Source: Pacificitalea manganoxidans (GTDB lineage: Bacteria > Pseudomonadota > Alphaproteobacteria > Rhodobacterales > Rhodobacteraceae). Taken from it: a DNA stretch of 64,000 nt. The stretch is from assembly GCF_002504165.1 (NCBI RefSeq), contig NZ_CP021407.1, forward strand, positions 48,509 to 112,508. The letters are read 5' to 3'. Below are positions 51,308 through 59,569 of the stretch, piece after piece (positions within the stretch are counted from its first letter, which is position 1; each line of letters starts with the position of its first letter). The notes under the pieces are model-generated. The model was not told where the DNA came from. It saw only the letters and a program-made list of their open reading frames with translations, and ran no database searches. The translations under genes were made by a program, and so were the position numbers.

Positions 51308-52588
51308 ATGACACATATCTTCAAGACACCATCGCGCCGCGGCTTTCTGGCGGGGGGCAGTGCGCTTTTGGCGGCCCCTGCGCTGTTGCGCAGCACCCGC
51401 GCCTATGCGGCCAACCCGGTGCTTCGGGTGGGCCATGTCAGCCCGCGCACCGGCCCTTTGGCGGGGTTTGCGGAGGCCGATGACTATGTGCTGCAGGCGG
51501 TGGCGGAGGCCTTTGCCGGCGGGATCGAGAACAACGGCAAGACCTGGAGCGTCGAGATCATCTCGAAGGACAGCCAGTCCAACCCGAACCGCGCCGCCGA
51601 GGTGGCCGCGGATCTGATCCTGGGCGACGAGGTCGATCTGATCGTGGCGGCCTCGACCCCCGATACGGTGAACCCGGTCTCCGATCAGGCGGAGATCAAC
51701 GAGGTGCCCTGCATCACCACCGACTGCCCGTGGCAGCCGTATTTCTTTGGCCGCAATGGCGTGCCGGGGCAGGGGTTCGACTATACCTATCACTTCTTCT
51801 GGGGTCTGGAGGACGTGATCGCGGCCTTCCTCGATATGTGGGACGCGACCGGGGTGCAGAAGGTCGTGGGCGGCCTGTTCCCCAACGATGCCGATGGCAA
51901 TGCGTGGGGCGATCCGGAACTGGGCCTGCCCAAGCCGCTGGCGGCGGCGGGCTATGCGCTGACCGATCCGGGCCGGTATCAGCCGCTGACCGATGACTTC
52001 TCGACCTATATCGCGGCCTTCAAGGAGGTGGGCGCTGAGATCGTGACGGGCAATATGATCGCGCCGGATTTTGCGACCTTCTGGGCGCAGGCGGCGCAGC
52101 AGGGCTTCTCGCCCAAGATCGTGACCATCGGCAAGGCGCTGTTGTTCCCGTCGGTGATCGAGGCTCTGGGCGATCGCGGCGATGGCCTGTCCTCGGAGGT
52201 GTGGTGGTCGCCGTCGCATCCGTTCTCGTCGTCGTTGACGGGGGCGAGCGCGCGGGAGCTTGCGGAGGGCTACGCGGCGGCGTCGGGCCGTCCGTGGACC
52301 CAGCCCATCGGCTTCAAGCATGCGTTGTTCGAGGTGGTGGCCGATGTGCTGCGCCGGGCGGAGGATCTGGAGGATTACGAGGCCATCGCGGCGGCGGTGG
52401 GCGGCACGAAGCTCGACACGATCGTGGGGCCTGTCGACTGGTCCACGGGGCCTGTGCGCAACGTGTCGAAGACGCCGCTGGTGGCGGGGCAGTGGCAGAA
52501 GGAAGCCGAGGGCTACGACCTGAAGATCGTGGCCAACAGCGCCGCGCCGCAGATCCCGCTGACCGGCGAGATGAAGCTTCTGGGCTGA
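51308..52588 (+). CDS. ABC transporter substrate-binding protein, Tat-exported
   Basis: This 426-residue binding protein has a twin-arginine leader (SRRGFLAGGSALLAAPALL), unusual beside the Sec leaders of the other binding proteins in this window. The mature part has the Liv fold (LRVGHVSPRTGPLAGFAEADDYVLQ, then IISKDSQSNPNRAAEVAADLILGDEVDLIVAASTP). Tat export suggests folding or cofactor/metal loading before export. GGGAGG precedes ATG 51308. It heads the third Liv set. Confidence 0.92.
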   Translation: MTHIFKTPSRRGFLAGGSALLAAPALLRSTRAYAANPVLRVGHVSPRTGPLAGFAEADDYVLQAVAEAFAGGIENNGKTWSVEIISKDSQSNPNRAAEVAADLILGDEVDLIVAASTPDTVNPVSDQAEINEVPCITTDCPWQPYFFGRNGVPGQGFDYTYHFFWGLEDVIAAFLDMWDATGVQKVVGGLFPNDADGNAWGDPELGLPKPLAAAGYALTDPGRYQPLTDDFSTYIAAFKEVGAEIVTGNMIAPDFATFWAQAAQQGFSPKIVTIGKALLFPSVIEALGDRGDGLSSEVWWSPSHPFSSSLTGASARELAEGYAAASGRPWTQPIGFKHALFEVVADVLRRAEDLEDYEAIAAAVGGTKLDTIVGPVDWSTGPVRNVSKTPLVAGQWQKEAEGYDLKIVANSAAPQIPLTGEMKLLG

Positions 52589-52608
52589 TCTGGACAGATC
52601 TGGGGGCG

Positions 52609-52632
52609 GCGGCGGCATAGGGGTGCCGCCGC
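52609..52632 (+). terminator. Stem-loop between SBP gene and livG
   Basis: GCGGCGGCA (52609-52617) pairs with TGCCGCCGC (52624-52632) over 9 bp with a 6-nt loop, 20 bp after the binding-protein stop. It is another candidate for setting SBP/transporter ratios. Confidence 0.55.
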
Positions 52633-52696
52633 TTCCCGCACCCGGCCGCGTTTGGGCGGCATCCGGGCGCAGCTATGACCCCAGGGGGAGGGCTTG

Positions 52697-53425
52697 ATGA
52701 CGCAGATCCTGAAACTCGACGGCGTGTCGCGCGCCTTCGGCGCGGTGAAGGTCGCCGACGAACTGAGCTATGGGCTGGCCGAGGGCGAGGCGCTTGGCGT
52801 TCTGGGGCCCAATGGCGCGGGCAAGACATCGATGTTCAACCTGATCACCGGCACGTTGCAGCCGGGCTCCGGGCGGATCGAGTTCGCGGGCGAGGACATC
52901 ACCCGCCACAGCGCCGCGCGCCGGTCGCGGGCGGGGATCGCGCGCAGCTTCCAGGTGCCGCAGCCCTTCACCCATATGACGGTGTTCGAGAACGCGATGG
53001 TCGCGGCGACGCAATCGGCGGGGCTGTCGGGGCATGCGGCGGAGCGGTTGTGTCTGGAGGTGCTGGAGCGGACGCATCTGCTGGACAAGGCCAATCTGCC
53101 GGCGGGGGGTCTGACGCTTCTCAACCGCAAGCGTCTGGAACTGACGCGGGCGCTTTGCGCCAAGCCCCGTCTGCTGCTGCTCGACGAGATCGCGGGCGGT
53201 TTGACGGAGGCGGAATGCCGGTCGCTCATCCAGACCATCAAGGAGATCCATGCCAGCGGCGTGTCGATCATCTGGATCGAGCATGTGGTGCATGCGCTGA
53301 TGGCGGTGGTGGAGCGTCTGATCGTGATCGACTTCGGGCGCAAGATCGCGGAGGGCGAGCCCAAGGCGATCATGGCGAGCCCCGAGGTGCAGGAGATCTA
53401 TCTGGGGATCGCGGCCGATGCCTGA
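52697..53425 (+). CDS. livG: ABC transporter ATP-binding protein LivG
   Basis: This is a 242-residue ATPase with Walker A GPNGAGKTS, IARSFQVPQPFTHMTVFENA, and Walker B LLLLDEIAGGL. The signature position reads LTLLNRKRLELT, as in the first Liv system. ATG 52697 has GGGGGAG about 6 bp upstream; TTG 52694 is an alternative. It overlaps livF by eight bases. Confidence 0.92.
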   Translation: MTQILKLDGVSRAFGAVKVADELSYGLAEGEALGVLGPNGAGKTSMFNLITGTLQPGSGRIEFAGEDITRHSAARRSRAGIARSFQVPQPFTHMTVFENAMVAATQSAGLSGHAAERLCLEVLERTHLLDKANLPAGGLTLLNRKRLELTRALCAKPRLLLLDEIAGGLTEAECRSLIQTIKEIHASGVSIIWIEHVVHALMAVVERLIVIDFGRKIAEGEPKAIMASPEVQEIYLGIAADA

Positions 53426-54125
53426 GCGGATTTTGACGATTGCCGGGCTCGATGCCTTTTACGGGGATTTCCAGGCGCTTTACGGGGTGGATATGACCGT
53501 GGCGCAGGGCGAGGTGCTGGCGATCATCGGTGCCAATGGCGCGGGCAAGACGACGCTTTTGCGCTCGATCTCGGGGCTGATCCGCAACGAGGCGGCGCAG
53601 ATCCGGTTCCGCGACCGGGCGATCGGGGCGGAGCGCCCCGATATGGTGGCGCGGATGGGTCTGGCGATGGTGCCCGAGGGGCGGCAGCTGTTCCCGTCGC
53701 TGTCGGTCGAGGAGAACCTGCTGATCGGGGGCCGGGTCGGGCGGCCGGGACCGTGGAGCCTGCGCCGGGTCTATGAGCTGTTCCCGATCCTCGAAGAGCG
53801 GCGGCATCAGGCGTCGACCTCGCTGTCGGGGGGGCAGCAGCAGATGGTGGCGATCGGGCGGGCGCTGATGTCCAATCCCGATCTGATCATGTTCGACGAG
53901 ATCAGCCTCGGTCTGGCGCCGGTGATCATCCGCGACATCTACGCGGCGCTGGCGGGGATCGTGGGCGGCGGCATGAGCGCGATCATCGTGGAGCAGGACA
54001 TCACCAAGGCGCTGTCGGTCTCGTCGCGGGTCTATTGCCTGCAGGAGGGCCGGGTGTCTCTGGAGGGACGTTCGGACAGCATCTCGCGCGAGGAGATCAC
54101 CCGCGCCTACTTCGGAGTGGCATGA
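53418..54125 (+). CDS. livF: ABC transporter ATP-binding protein LivF
   Basis: This is a 235-residue ATPase with Walker A GANGAGKTT, signature LSGGQQQ, Walker B LIMFDEISLGLAP and the VPEGRQLFPSLSVEENL segment. It lies between livG and livH with an overlap or minimal gaps, so it belongs to the same transcript. Confidence 0.93.
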   Translation: MPERILTIAGLDAFYGDFQALYGVDMTVAQGEVLAIIGANGAGKTTLLRSISGLIRNEAAQIRFRDRAIGAERPDMVARMGLAMVPEGRQLFPSLSVEENLLIGGRVGRPGPWSLRRVYELFPILEERRHQASTSLSGGQQQMVAIGRALMSNPDLIMFDEISLGLAPVIIRDIYAALAGIVGGGMSAIIVEQDITKALSVSSRVYCLQEGRVSLEGRSDSISREEITRAYFGVA

Positions 54126-54126
54126 C

Positions 54127-54990
54127 GTGGATCTGATGAACGCACTTGTGCAAGGCACGCTGCTGGGGGGGCTTTATGCGCTCTTTGCGGCGGGGTTGTC
54201 GCTGATCTTTGGGGTGATGCGGCTGGTCAATATCGCCCATGGCGATCTGATCGTGCTGGCGGCCTATCTGGGTCTGACCACGACCGTGGCGCTTGGCGTG
54301 CATCCGCTGCTGGCGCTGATCGTGGTGGTGCCGGCGATGGCGGGGATCGGCTATTGCCTGCAGCGTCTGGTGCTGAACCGGACGCTGGGCGATGACATCC
54401 TGCCGCCGCTGCTGGTGACCTTCGGGCTGTCGGTGATCTTGCAGAACGCGCTGCTCGAAGGCTATTCCGCCGATCCGCAGAAACTGGATGCGGGCCCGCT
54501 GGAGACCGCGTCGCTGATGCTGGGGCCGCTGTCGCTGGGGGTGCTGCCGGTGCTGACCTTCGTCATCGCGGTGGCGGTGATCGCGGCGCTGCAATGGACC
54601 TTCTACCGCACCCCGCTGGGCCGGGTGTTCCGCGCCACGTCCGACAATCAGGACATCGCGCAGCTGATGGGTCTGAACAAGGCGCATGTGTTCGGTCTGG
54701 CGATGGCGCTGGCGCTGGCGGTGACCGCCGTGGCCGGGATCTTGCTGGGCATCCGCACCAGCTTTGATCCGGCGGCGGGCGGCGGGCGTCTGATCTTTGG
54801 CTTCGAGGCGGTGATCATCGGCGGTCTGGGCAACCTGTGGGGCACGCTGGCGGGGGGCGTCATTCTGGGCGTGGCGCAGGCCATCGGCGCCACCATCAAC
54901 CCGGGCTGGCAGTTGCTGGCGGGGCATGTGGCCTTTCTTGTCATTCTCGCCGTGCGTCCCAACGGCCTGTTCCCGAGGATCAGCGGATGA
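54127..54990 (+). CDS. livH: ABC transporter permease LivH
   Basis: This is a 287-residue permease (GTLLGGLYALFAAGLSLIFGVMRLVNIAHGDLIVLAAYLG, the LivH signature). The GTG start at 54127 gives MDLMNALVQG, as in relatives; ATG 54136 is an alternative. Its stop overlaps livM by four bases. Confidence 0.92.
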   Translation: MDLMNALVQGTLLGGLYALFAAGLSLIFGVMRLVNIAHGDLIVLAAYLGLTTTVALGVHPLLALIVVVPAMAGIGYCLQRLVLNRTLGDDILPPLLVTFGLSVILQNALLEGYSADPQKLDAGPLETASLMLGPLSLGVLPVLTFVIAVAVIAALQWTFYRTPLGRVFRATSDNQDIAQLMGLNKAHVFGLAMALALAVTAVAGILLGIRTSFDPAAGGGRLIFGFEAVIIGGLGNLWGTLAGGVILGVAQAIGATINPGWQLLAGHVAFLVILAVRPNGLFPRISG

Positions 54991-56009
54991 GCCAGTCGAT
55001 CCGGATCAGCCGCGGCTCGCGCGCCGCGCGCATCGCCGCCCTTCTTGCCGCTGTGATCGTGGTTTTGCTCATCGCCGCGCCGTGGTGGGCGGGCCGGGCG
55101 GATCTGCGGCTGCTGGGGGAGATCTTTCTCTATCTCGCGCTGGCCTCGCTGTGGAACCTGCTGGCGGGCTATGCCGGGCTCGTCTCGGTGGGCCAGCAGG
55201 CCTATGTGGGCTTTGGCGGCTACATGCTGTTTGCGCTGACCATGTTCGCGGGGCTGCCGCCGCTGCTGGCGATCGCGCTGGCGGGGGTTCTGGGGGCGGC
55301 GATCTCGGTGCCGGTGGCGGCGCTGATCTTCCGGCTGCGGGGGGCGTATTTTGCCATCGGCACCTGGGTCATGGCCGAGGTGTTCCGGCTGAGCTTTGCG
55401 CAGATCTCCGCGCTTGGCGGTGGCTCCGGCACCTCGCTGCCCACCGATATCGTGCGGTCCATGGCCGAGGGGCGTTCGGCGCGCGAGGCGCTGAGCTACT
55501 GGCTGGCGCTTGGCGCCGCGCTGGTGGTCGTCAGCGCCGTCTATCTGCTGTTGCGCTCCCGCAAGGGGCTGGCGCTGACCGCGATCCGCGACAATGAACT
55601 GGCTTCCGCCTCGCTCGGCATCGACATCTGGCGGACCAAGTTCTTTGTCTATGTCGTGACCTCGGGGCTGACGGCGGTGATCGGGGCGCTGATCTTTCTG
55701 CAAAAGCTGCGGATCTCGCCGGATGCGGCCTTCAGCGTGAATGACTGGACCGCCTTCGTGATCTTTATCGTGGTGATCGGCGGCATCGGCACGCTTGAAG
55801 GACCGATCATAGGAACGCTGGTGTTCTTTGCCCTGCGCGAGACCCTCGCCGATCTGGGCACCGTCTATCTGATGGTGCTGGGGCTCGTGGCGATCGTGGT
55901 GATGCTGAAGGCCCCGCGCGGGATCTGGGGCTTCATCCGGCACCGGTTCGATCTGCAACTCTTTCCGCTGGGCTATCGCGTCGAGCGGGACACCGACACC
56001 GACACCTGA
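54987..56009 (+). CDS. livM: ABC transporter permease LivM
   Basis: This is a 340-residue permease with the LivM pattern (ASLWNLLAGYAGLVSVGQQAYVGFGGYMLFAL, then AIRDNELASASLGIDIWRTKFFVYVVTSGLTAVIGALIF). ATG 54987 overlaps the livH stop. It is followed 14 bp later by the BKACE gene, which suggests that the transporter and the cleavage enzyme share a substrate pathway. Confidence 0.93.
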   Translation: MSQSIRISRGSRAARIAALLAAVIVVLLIAAPWWAGRADLRLLGEIFLYLALASLWNLLAGYAGLVSVGQQAYVGFGGYMLFALTMFAGLPPLLAIALAGVLGAAISVPVAALIFRLRGAYFAIGTWVMAEVFRLSFAQISALGGGSGTSLPTDIVRSMAEGRSAREALSYWLALGAALVVVSAVYLLLRSRKGLALTAIRDNELASASLGIDIWRTKFFVYVVTSGLTAVIGALIFLQKLRISPDAAFSVNDWTAFVIFIVVIGGIGTLEGPIIGTLVFFALRETLADLGTVYLMVLGLVAIVVMLKAPRGIWGFIRHRFDLQLFPLGYRVERDTDTDT

Positions 56010-56023
56010 AAGGACCCTCTCTC

Positions 56024-56959
56024 ATGGCCCGCCAGAAGACGATCATCACCTGCGCCATCACCGGCGCCATCCACACCCCCACCATGTCCGACGCGCTGCC
56101 CTATACCTATGACGACATCGCCAATCAGGCGGTCGCCGCGGCCGAGGCCGGAGCCTCGATCCTGCATCTGCATGCGCGCGACAATGACACGGGCGCGCCC
56201 TCGGTCGATCCCAAGGACTTCCAGCCCTTCCTGCCGCGGATCAAGCAGGCCACCGATGCGGTGGTCAATATCTCCACCGGCGGGTCGCTGAGCCTGTCGA
56301 TCCAGGACCGGATCACGCCGGCCAAGACCTTCTCGCCCGAGATGTGTTCGATGAACATGGGCTCGATGAACTTCTCCTTCCATCCGCTGGCCAAGCGCTA
56401 CGGCGACGATGACTGGAAGTTCGACTGGGAGAAGGACTATGTCGCGAACTCCGATGGCAACATCTTCCGCAACACGTTCCGCGACATCCGCGAGGCCGCC
56501 GAGACACTGGCCCCCCATGACATCAAGTTCGAGCATGAATGCTACGATGTCGGCCATCTCTATAACCTGAAATTCTGCATGGATATCGGGCTCTTCAAGG
56601 CGCCGATCTTCATCCAGTTTATCTTTGGCATCCTGGGCGGGATCGGCCCCGAGGTCGACAATCTGGTGTTCATGAAACGCACCGCCGACCGGCTCTTTGG
56701 CGACGATTACCGCTGGTCGGTGCTGGGCGCGGGCGGCGCGCAGATGACCCTGGCCACAACCGCCAGCCAGATGGGCGGACATGTCCGCGTCGGCCTCGAA
56801 GACAGCCTCTTCATCAGCCGTGGCAAACTCGCCGACAACAACGCCCACCAAGTCGCCAAGATCCGGCGCATCGTCGAAGACCTCGGCTGCGAGGTCGCAA
56901 CCCCAGACGAAGCCCGCGATATCCTCGCCCTCAAAGGCGGTGATCGCGTCAATTTTTGA
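56024..56959 (+). CDS. BKACE-family beta-keto acid cleavage enzyme (DUF849)
   Basis: This 311-residue Zn-dependent enzyme condenses a beta-keto acid with acetyl-CoA to give acetoacetate and a new acyl-CoA. Zinc ligands are His48 and His50 (HLHARD) and the late Glu259 (VRVGLEDSLF). ITGAIHTP, STGG and SPEMCSMNMGSMNF are family patterns. Known members act on 3-keto-5-aminohexanoate, dehydrocarnitine and other beta-keto acids. It follows the SDR/3-HAD pair and the Liv transporter on the same strand. The substrate side chain cannot be read by eye. Confidence 0.94.
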   Translation: MARQKTIITCAITGAIHTPTMSDALPYTYDDIANQAVAAAEAGASILHLHARDNDTGAPSVDPKDFQPFLPRIKQATDAVVNISTGGSLSLSIQDRITPAKTFSPEMCSMNMGSMNFSFHPLAKRYGDDDWKFDWEKDYVANSDGNIFRNTFRDIREAAETLAPHDIKFEHECYDVGHLYNLKFCMDIGLFKAPIFIQFIFGILGGIGPEVDNLVFMKRTADRLFGDDYRWSVLGAGGAQMTLATTASQMGGHVRVGLEDSLFISRGKLADNNAHQVAKIRRIVEDLGCEVATPDEARDILALKGGDRVNF

Positions 56960-56974
56960 CGAAACCGGAAAAGA

Positions 56975-57889
56975 TCAGCGTCTGGCGATGGTTTCGGCCA
57001 TGCGCCGGACGTGGGTCACGAAGCTTTCCGCGACGGGCGACAGGGGCAGGTGACGCATCCGCAGGATGTTGAGCCGCCGGTTGCTCGTCGGGCCCTTCAG
57101 CGTCAGCGTTTTCAGCACCCCGGTCCGTTCTTCGAGGTCGAGCGCATGGCCGGGCATCACCGTCACCCGGTCCGTATGCTGGATCACCGCCTTTAGCCCA
57201 TGCATGCTGGAGCAGGACCAATGGCTGGCCGGGACCGACGCGCCCGCATTGACGAAGATCGCATCGACATAGCTGCGGATCACGCTGCCCGAGGCCGGCA
57301 ATGCCCAGGCCTGCGTCAGCAATTCATCGAGCGATATCGCGTCCCGGTTCCAGAACTTGTTCGCGCGCCCGATCACCGCCCGCAGGGGGAAGTTGACCAA
57401 GGGTGATTCGATGATGTCGCTGCCGGTCTCTCCCGCCAGCAAACCGCCCAGCATCAGCTCAATCTCGCCCGCCCGCAGGCGATCCAGCAGGATATCGTCA
57501 TCGGCCTCGACCAGCGACACGCGGATGTTGTCGTTCTGGCGCACCAGTTGATCCAGCGATTTGGGGATGATTTCGATCATGCTGATGGGCGTGCCGCCCA
57601 GAACCAGCATGCCGGAACTCCCCTCGACCGATGTGCGGACCTCCTCCGCCGCGCGGTCCACGATGGCATCGATGGCGCGGGCATGGCGCAACAGCAGCCG
57701 ACCGAAGGAATTAAGCCGCGCGCCGTGCCGCCCGCGGTCGATGAGTTTCGTGCCAAGCTGTTGTTCCAAAATGGCAATTTTGCTCGACAGGGCGGGCTGC
57801 GAGATGCCTTCGGCCCGCGCCGCACGGATGAAGGTGCCATGCTCTTCGATAGCCCAGAGAAAGCGGAACAGGCGGGGGTCGATTTTCAT
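56975..57889 (-). CDS. LysR-family transcriptional regulator
   Basis: This is a 304-residue LTTR with N-terminal HTH (FRFLWAIEEHGTFIRAARAEGISQPALSSKIAILEQQLG, about residues 8-45) and a two-lobed effector domain. ATG 57889 is chosen; a TTG at 57895 is possible. It diverges from the third TRAP operon and faces a candidate LysR site (57901-57920), so it probably controls that operon. Its 3' end is 15 bp from the BKACE stop (convergent). Confidence 0.92.
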   Translation of the reverse strand: MKIDPRLFRFLWAIEEHGTFIRAARAEGISQPALSSKIAILEQQLGTKLIDRGRHGARLNSFGRLLLRHARAIDAIVDRAAEEVRTSVEGSSGMLVLGGTPISMIEIIPKSLDQLVRQNDNIRVSLVEADDDILLDRLRAGEIELMLGGLLAGETGSDIIESPLVNFPLRAVIGRANKFWNRDAISLDELLTQAWALPASGSVIRSYVDAIFVNAGASVPASHWSCSSMHGLKAVIQHTDRVTVMPGHALDLEERTGVLKTLTLKGPTSNRRLNILRMRHLPLSPVAESFVTHVRRMAETIARR

Positions 57890-57900
57890 AACCAAACCAG

Positions 57901-57920
57901 ATCAATATCACAAACTTGAT
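57901..57920. promoter_or_regulatory. Candidate LysR binding site
   Basis: ATCAA (57901-57905) and TTGAT (57916-57920) form an inverted repeat with a 10-bp spacer, in the T-N11-A style of LTTR boxes. A further ATCAA half-site lies at 57931-57935. The site is in the gap between the LysR gene and dctP. Confidence 0.5.
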
Positions 57921-57994
57921 TATTGGACGGATCAATTGTGGGGTGTCAAGCTTCCCTCAGCCGCCGCGTCATGGCGGCCATAGGGAGGACAGAC

Positions 57995-58999
57995 ATGACC
58001 ATCGGAAAGATCTCAAAGGTATCGCTTCTCGCGCTTGCCGTAGCGTCGGGCGGCGTCACGGCCAGCTGGGCGGAAACGCTCAAGATATCCACCTTCGTGC
58101 CGCCCAAGCACGCGTTCAACGTCATGCTGGAGGCCTGGGGTGAGGAACTGGCCGAAAAGAGCGGCGGCGAATTGACGGTCGAGATCTTCCCTTCCGGGCA
58201 GCTTGGACCGCCGCCGCGCCAGTTCGATCTGGTTAAGAACGGCGTCGCCGATATCGCCGTGGTGCTGCATGGCGCCAGCCCGGGCCGTTTCCCGGTGACG
58301 GAACTGGCCGGGCTGCCCCTGACCGCCCCCACCGCAGGCAATGACAGCGCGCATATGTCGGAGCGGCTGACCGAGCTTGCCCCCGAATATCTGGCGGACG
58401 AGCATGAGGGCACGCGGATCTTGATGATGGCGGTGACGCCGCCGCTGAAATTCCATGTCAAAGGGTTCGACCCCAGCGATCTGGCGAATTTCGAGGGCAA
58501 GCGCATCCGCTATGCGGGCTCCGTCTGGCAGGCGGTGATCGAATCGATGGGCGCGTCGCCGGTGCCGGTGCCGCCGGCCGAGGCCGCGGACGCGATGGGC
58601 AAGGGCGTCGTCGATGGCGCGACCTTCCCGTTCGAGGCCACGATCCCGTTCGATCTGGCGCCGGTCAGCGATTACACGCTGCTGCCGGGGATCGCTTCGG
58701 CGACCTTTGCGCTGGTGATGGGCAATCAGGCCTATGACCGCCTGAGCGACGAGATGAAGGCCCTTGTCGATGAGACGATGGGCCCGGCACGCGCTGCGAG
58801 TTTCGGCGCAAGCTGGGACGCGGGCGAGGATCACGGTCGTGAATACATGGAAGAAGGCGGGGTCGAGATCGTCGAGCTGAGTGACGAAAGCCTCGTCGCC
58901 CTGCGGACGCAGGTGTCACCGGTGATCGAAGCCGCCGTCGCGGCGGTGAATGACGCGGGCCTTCCCGGCACGTCGTTCTTCGAATCCTACACCCGCTAA
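57995..58999 (+). CDS. dctP: TRAP transporter substrate-binding protein DctP
   Basis: This is a 334-residue binding protein with a Sec leader (about residues 1-25, TASWAE). Family pattern: LKISTFVPPKHAFNVMLEAWGEELAEKSGGELTVEIFPSGQLGPPPRQFDLVKNGVADIAVV. ATG 57995 is chosen because it has a GGGAGG site; an open extension to 57923 overlaps the regulatory region. The PPPRQFDLVKNGVADI form is found in several aromatic- and keto-acid TRAP binding proteins. It heads an operon ending with a decarboxylase-type gene. Confidence 0.93.
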   Translation: MTIGKISKVSLLALAVASGGVTASWAETLKISTFVPPKHAFNVMLEAWGEELAEKSGGELTVEIFPSGQLGPPPRQFDLVKNGVADIAVVLHGASPGRFPVTELAGLPLTAPTAGNDSAHMSERLTELAPEYLADEHEGTRILMMAVTPPLKFHVKGFDPSDLANFEGKRIRYAGSVWQAVIESMGASPVPVPPAEAADAMGKGVVDGATFPFEATIPFDLAPVSDYTLLPGIASATFALVMGNQAYDRLSDEMKALVDETMGPARAASFGASWDAGEDHGREYMEEGGVEIVELSDESLVALRTQVSPVIEAAVAAVNDAGLPGTSFFESYTR

Positions 59000-59024
59000 C
59001 CCTGCACCGCAGCAACAACGGAGG

Positions 59025-59045
59025 GGCTCCGCCTTGGGCGGAGCC
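59025..59045 (+). promoter_or_regulatory. Stem-loop covering the dctQ ribosome site
   Basis: GGCTCCGCC (59025-59033) pairs perfectly with GGCGGAGCC (59037-59045), a 9-bp stem with a 3-nt loop. The right arm contains the CGGAG Shine-Dalgarno of dctQ (59039-59043), whose ATG is at 59051. It could limit permease translation relative to the binding protein. Confidence 0.6.
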
Positions 59046-59050
59046 TGACC

Positions 59051-59569
59051 ATGCCCCGATCCATATCTCAAACCCTGTCTCGTGTTTTGCACGGGATCGC
59101 CGCGCTTGCGCTCGTGGCCATGATGCTTGTCGTGGTGGCCGATGTCGCGCTGCGGTTCTTCTTTAATGTGCCTGTGCGCGGCTCCTACGATCTGGTGAGC
59201 CTCGGCCTGCTGACGATGGTGTTTTTCGGCATCGGGCCGGTCATCGCCCGCGGTGCGGAAATCCTCATCGATCTGATCGATGGGCTTGCGCCGCCGCGGC
59301 TGCTGCATTGCCTGCGGCTGCTGGCGGCCTTTGCCACGCTGGGCACGGTTATGTTCATCGGGTGGGCGATGGTGCCCCCGGCGCGGGATGCGTGGACCTA
59401 TGGCGACCGGTCGCTGGAACTGGGCATGCCGGTCTGGGTGCTCTGGGCAATCGCGTTCTGCGGCATGCTCGGCATCTTGTGGGCCAGCCTCTACGCGCTG
59501 TGGTCGCTGCTGCGTGCAGGCCCAACCCCGTCGAAAACCCCGTCTTCGGACGAGAAAGGCCAGTCATGA
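59051..59569 (+). CDS. dctQ: TRAP transporter small permease subunit DctQ
   Basis: This is a 172-residue four-TM protein with the DctQ core (DVALRFFFNVPVRGSYDLVSLGLLTMVFFGIGPVIARGAEILIDLIDGLAP). Its stop overlaps the dctM start by four bases. Confidence 0.9.
   Translation: MPRSISQTLSRVLHGIAALALVAMMLVVVADVALRFFFNVPVRGSYDLVSLGLLTMVFFGIGPVIARGAEILIDLIDGLAPPRLLHCLRLLAAFATLGTVMFIGWAMVPPARDAWTYGDRSLELGMPVWVLWAIAFCGMLGILWASLYALWSLLRAGPTPSKTPSSDEKGQS

Noticed and set aside
50334..56959. Carnitine catabolism as the role of the BKACE cluster
   Set aside because: The 3-HAD lacks the C-terminal thioesterase domain of carnitine dehydrogenase, and no betainyl-CoA or dimethylglycine genes are nearby. It is kept only as a distant possibility.
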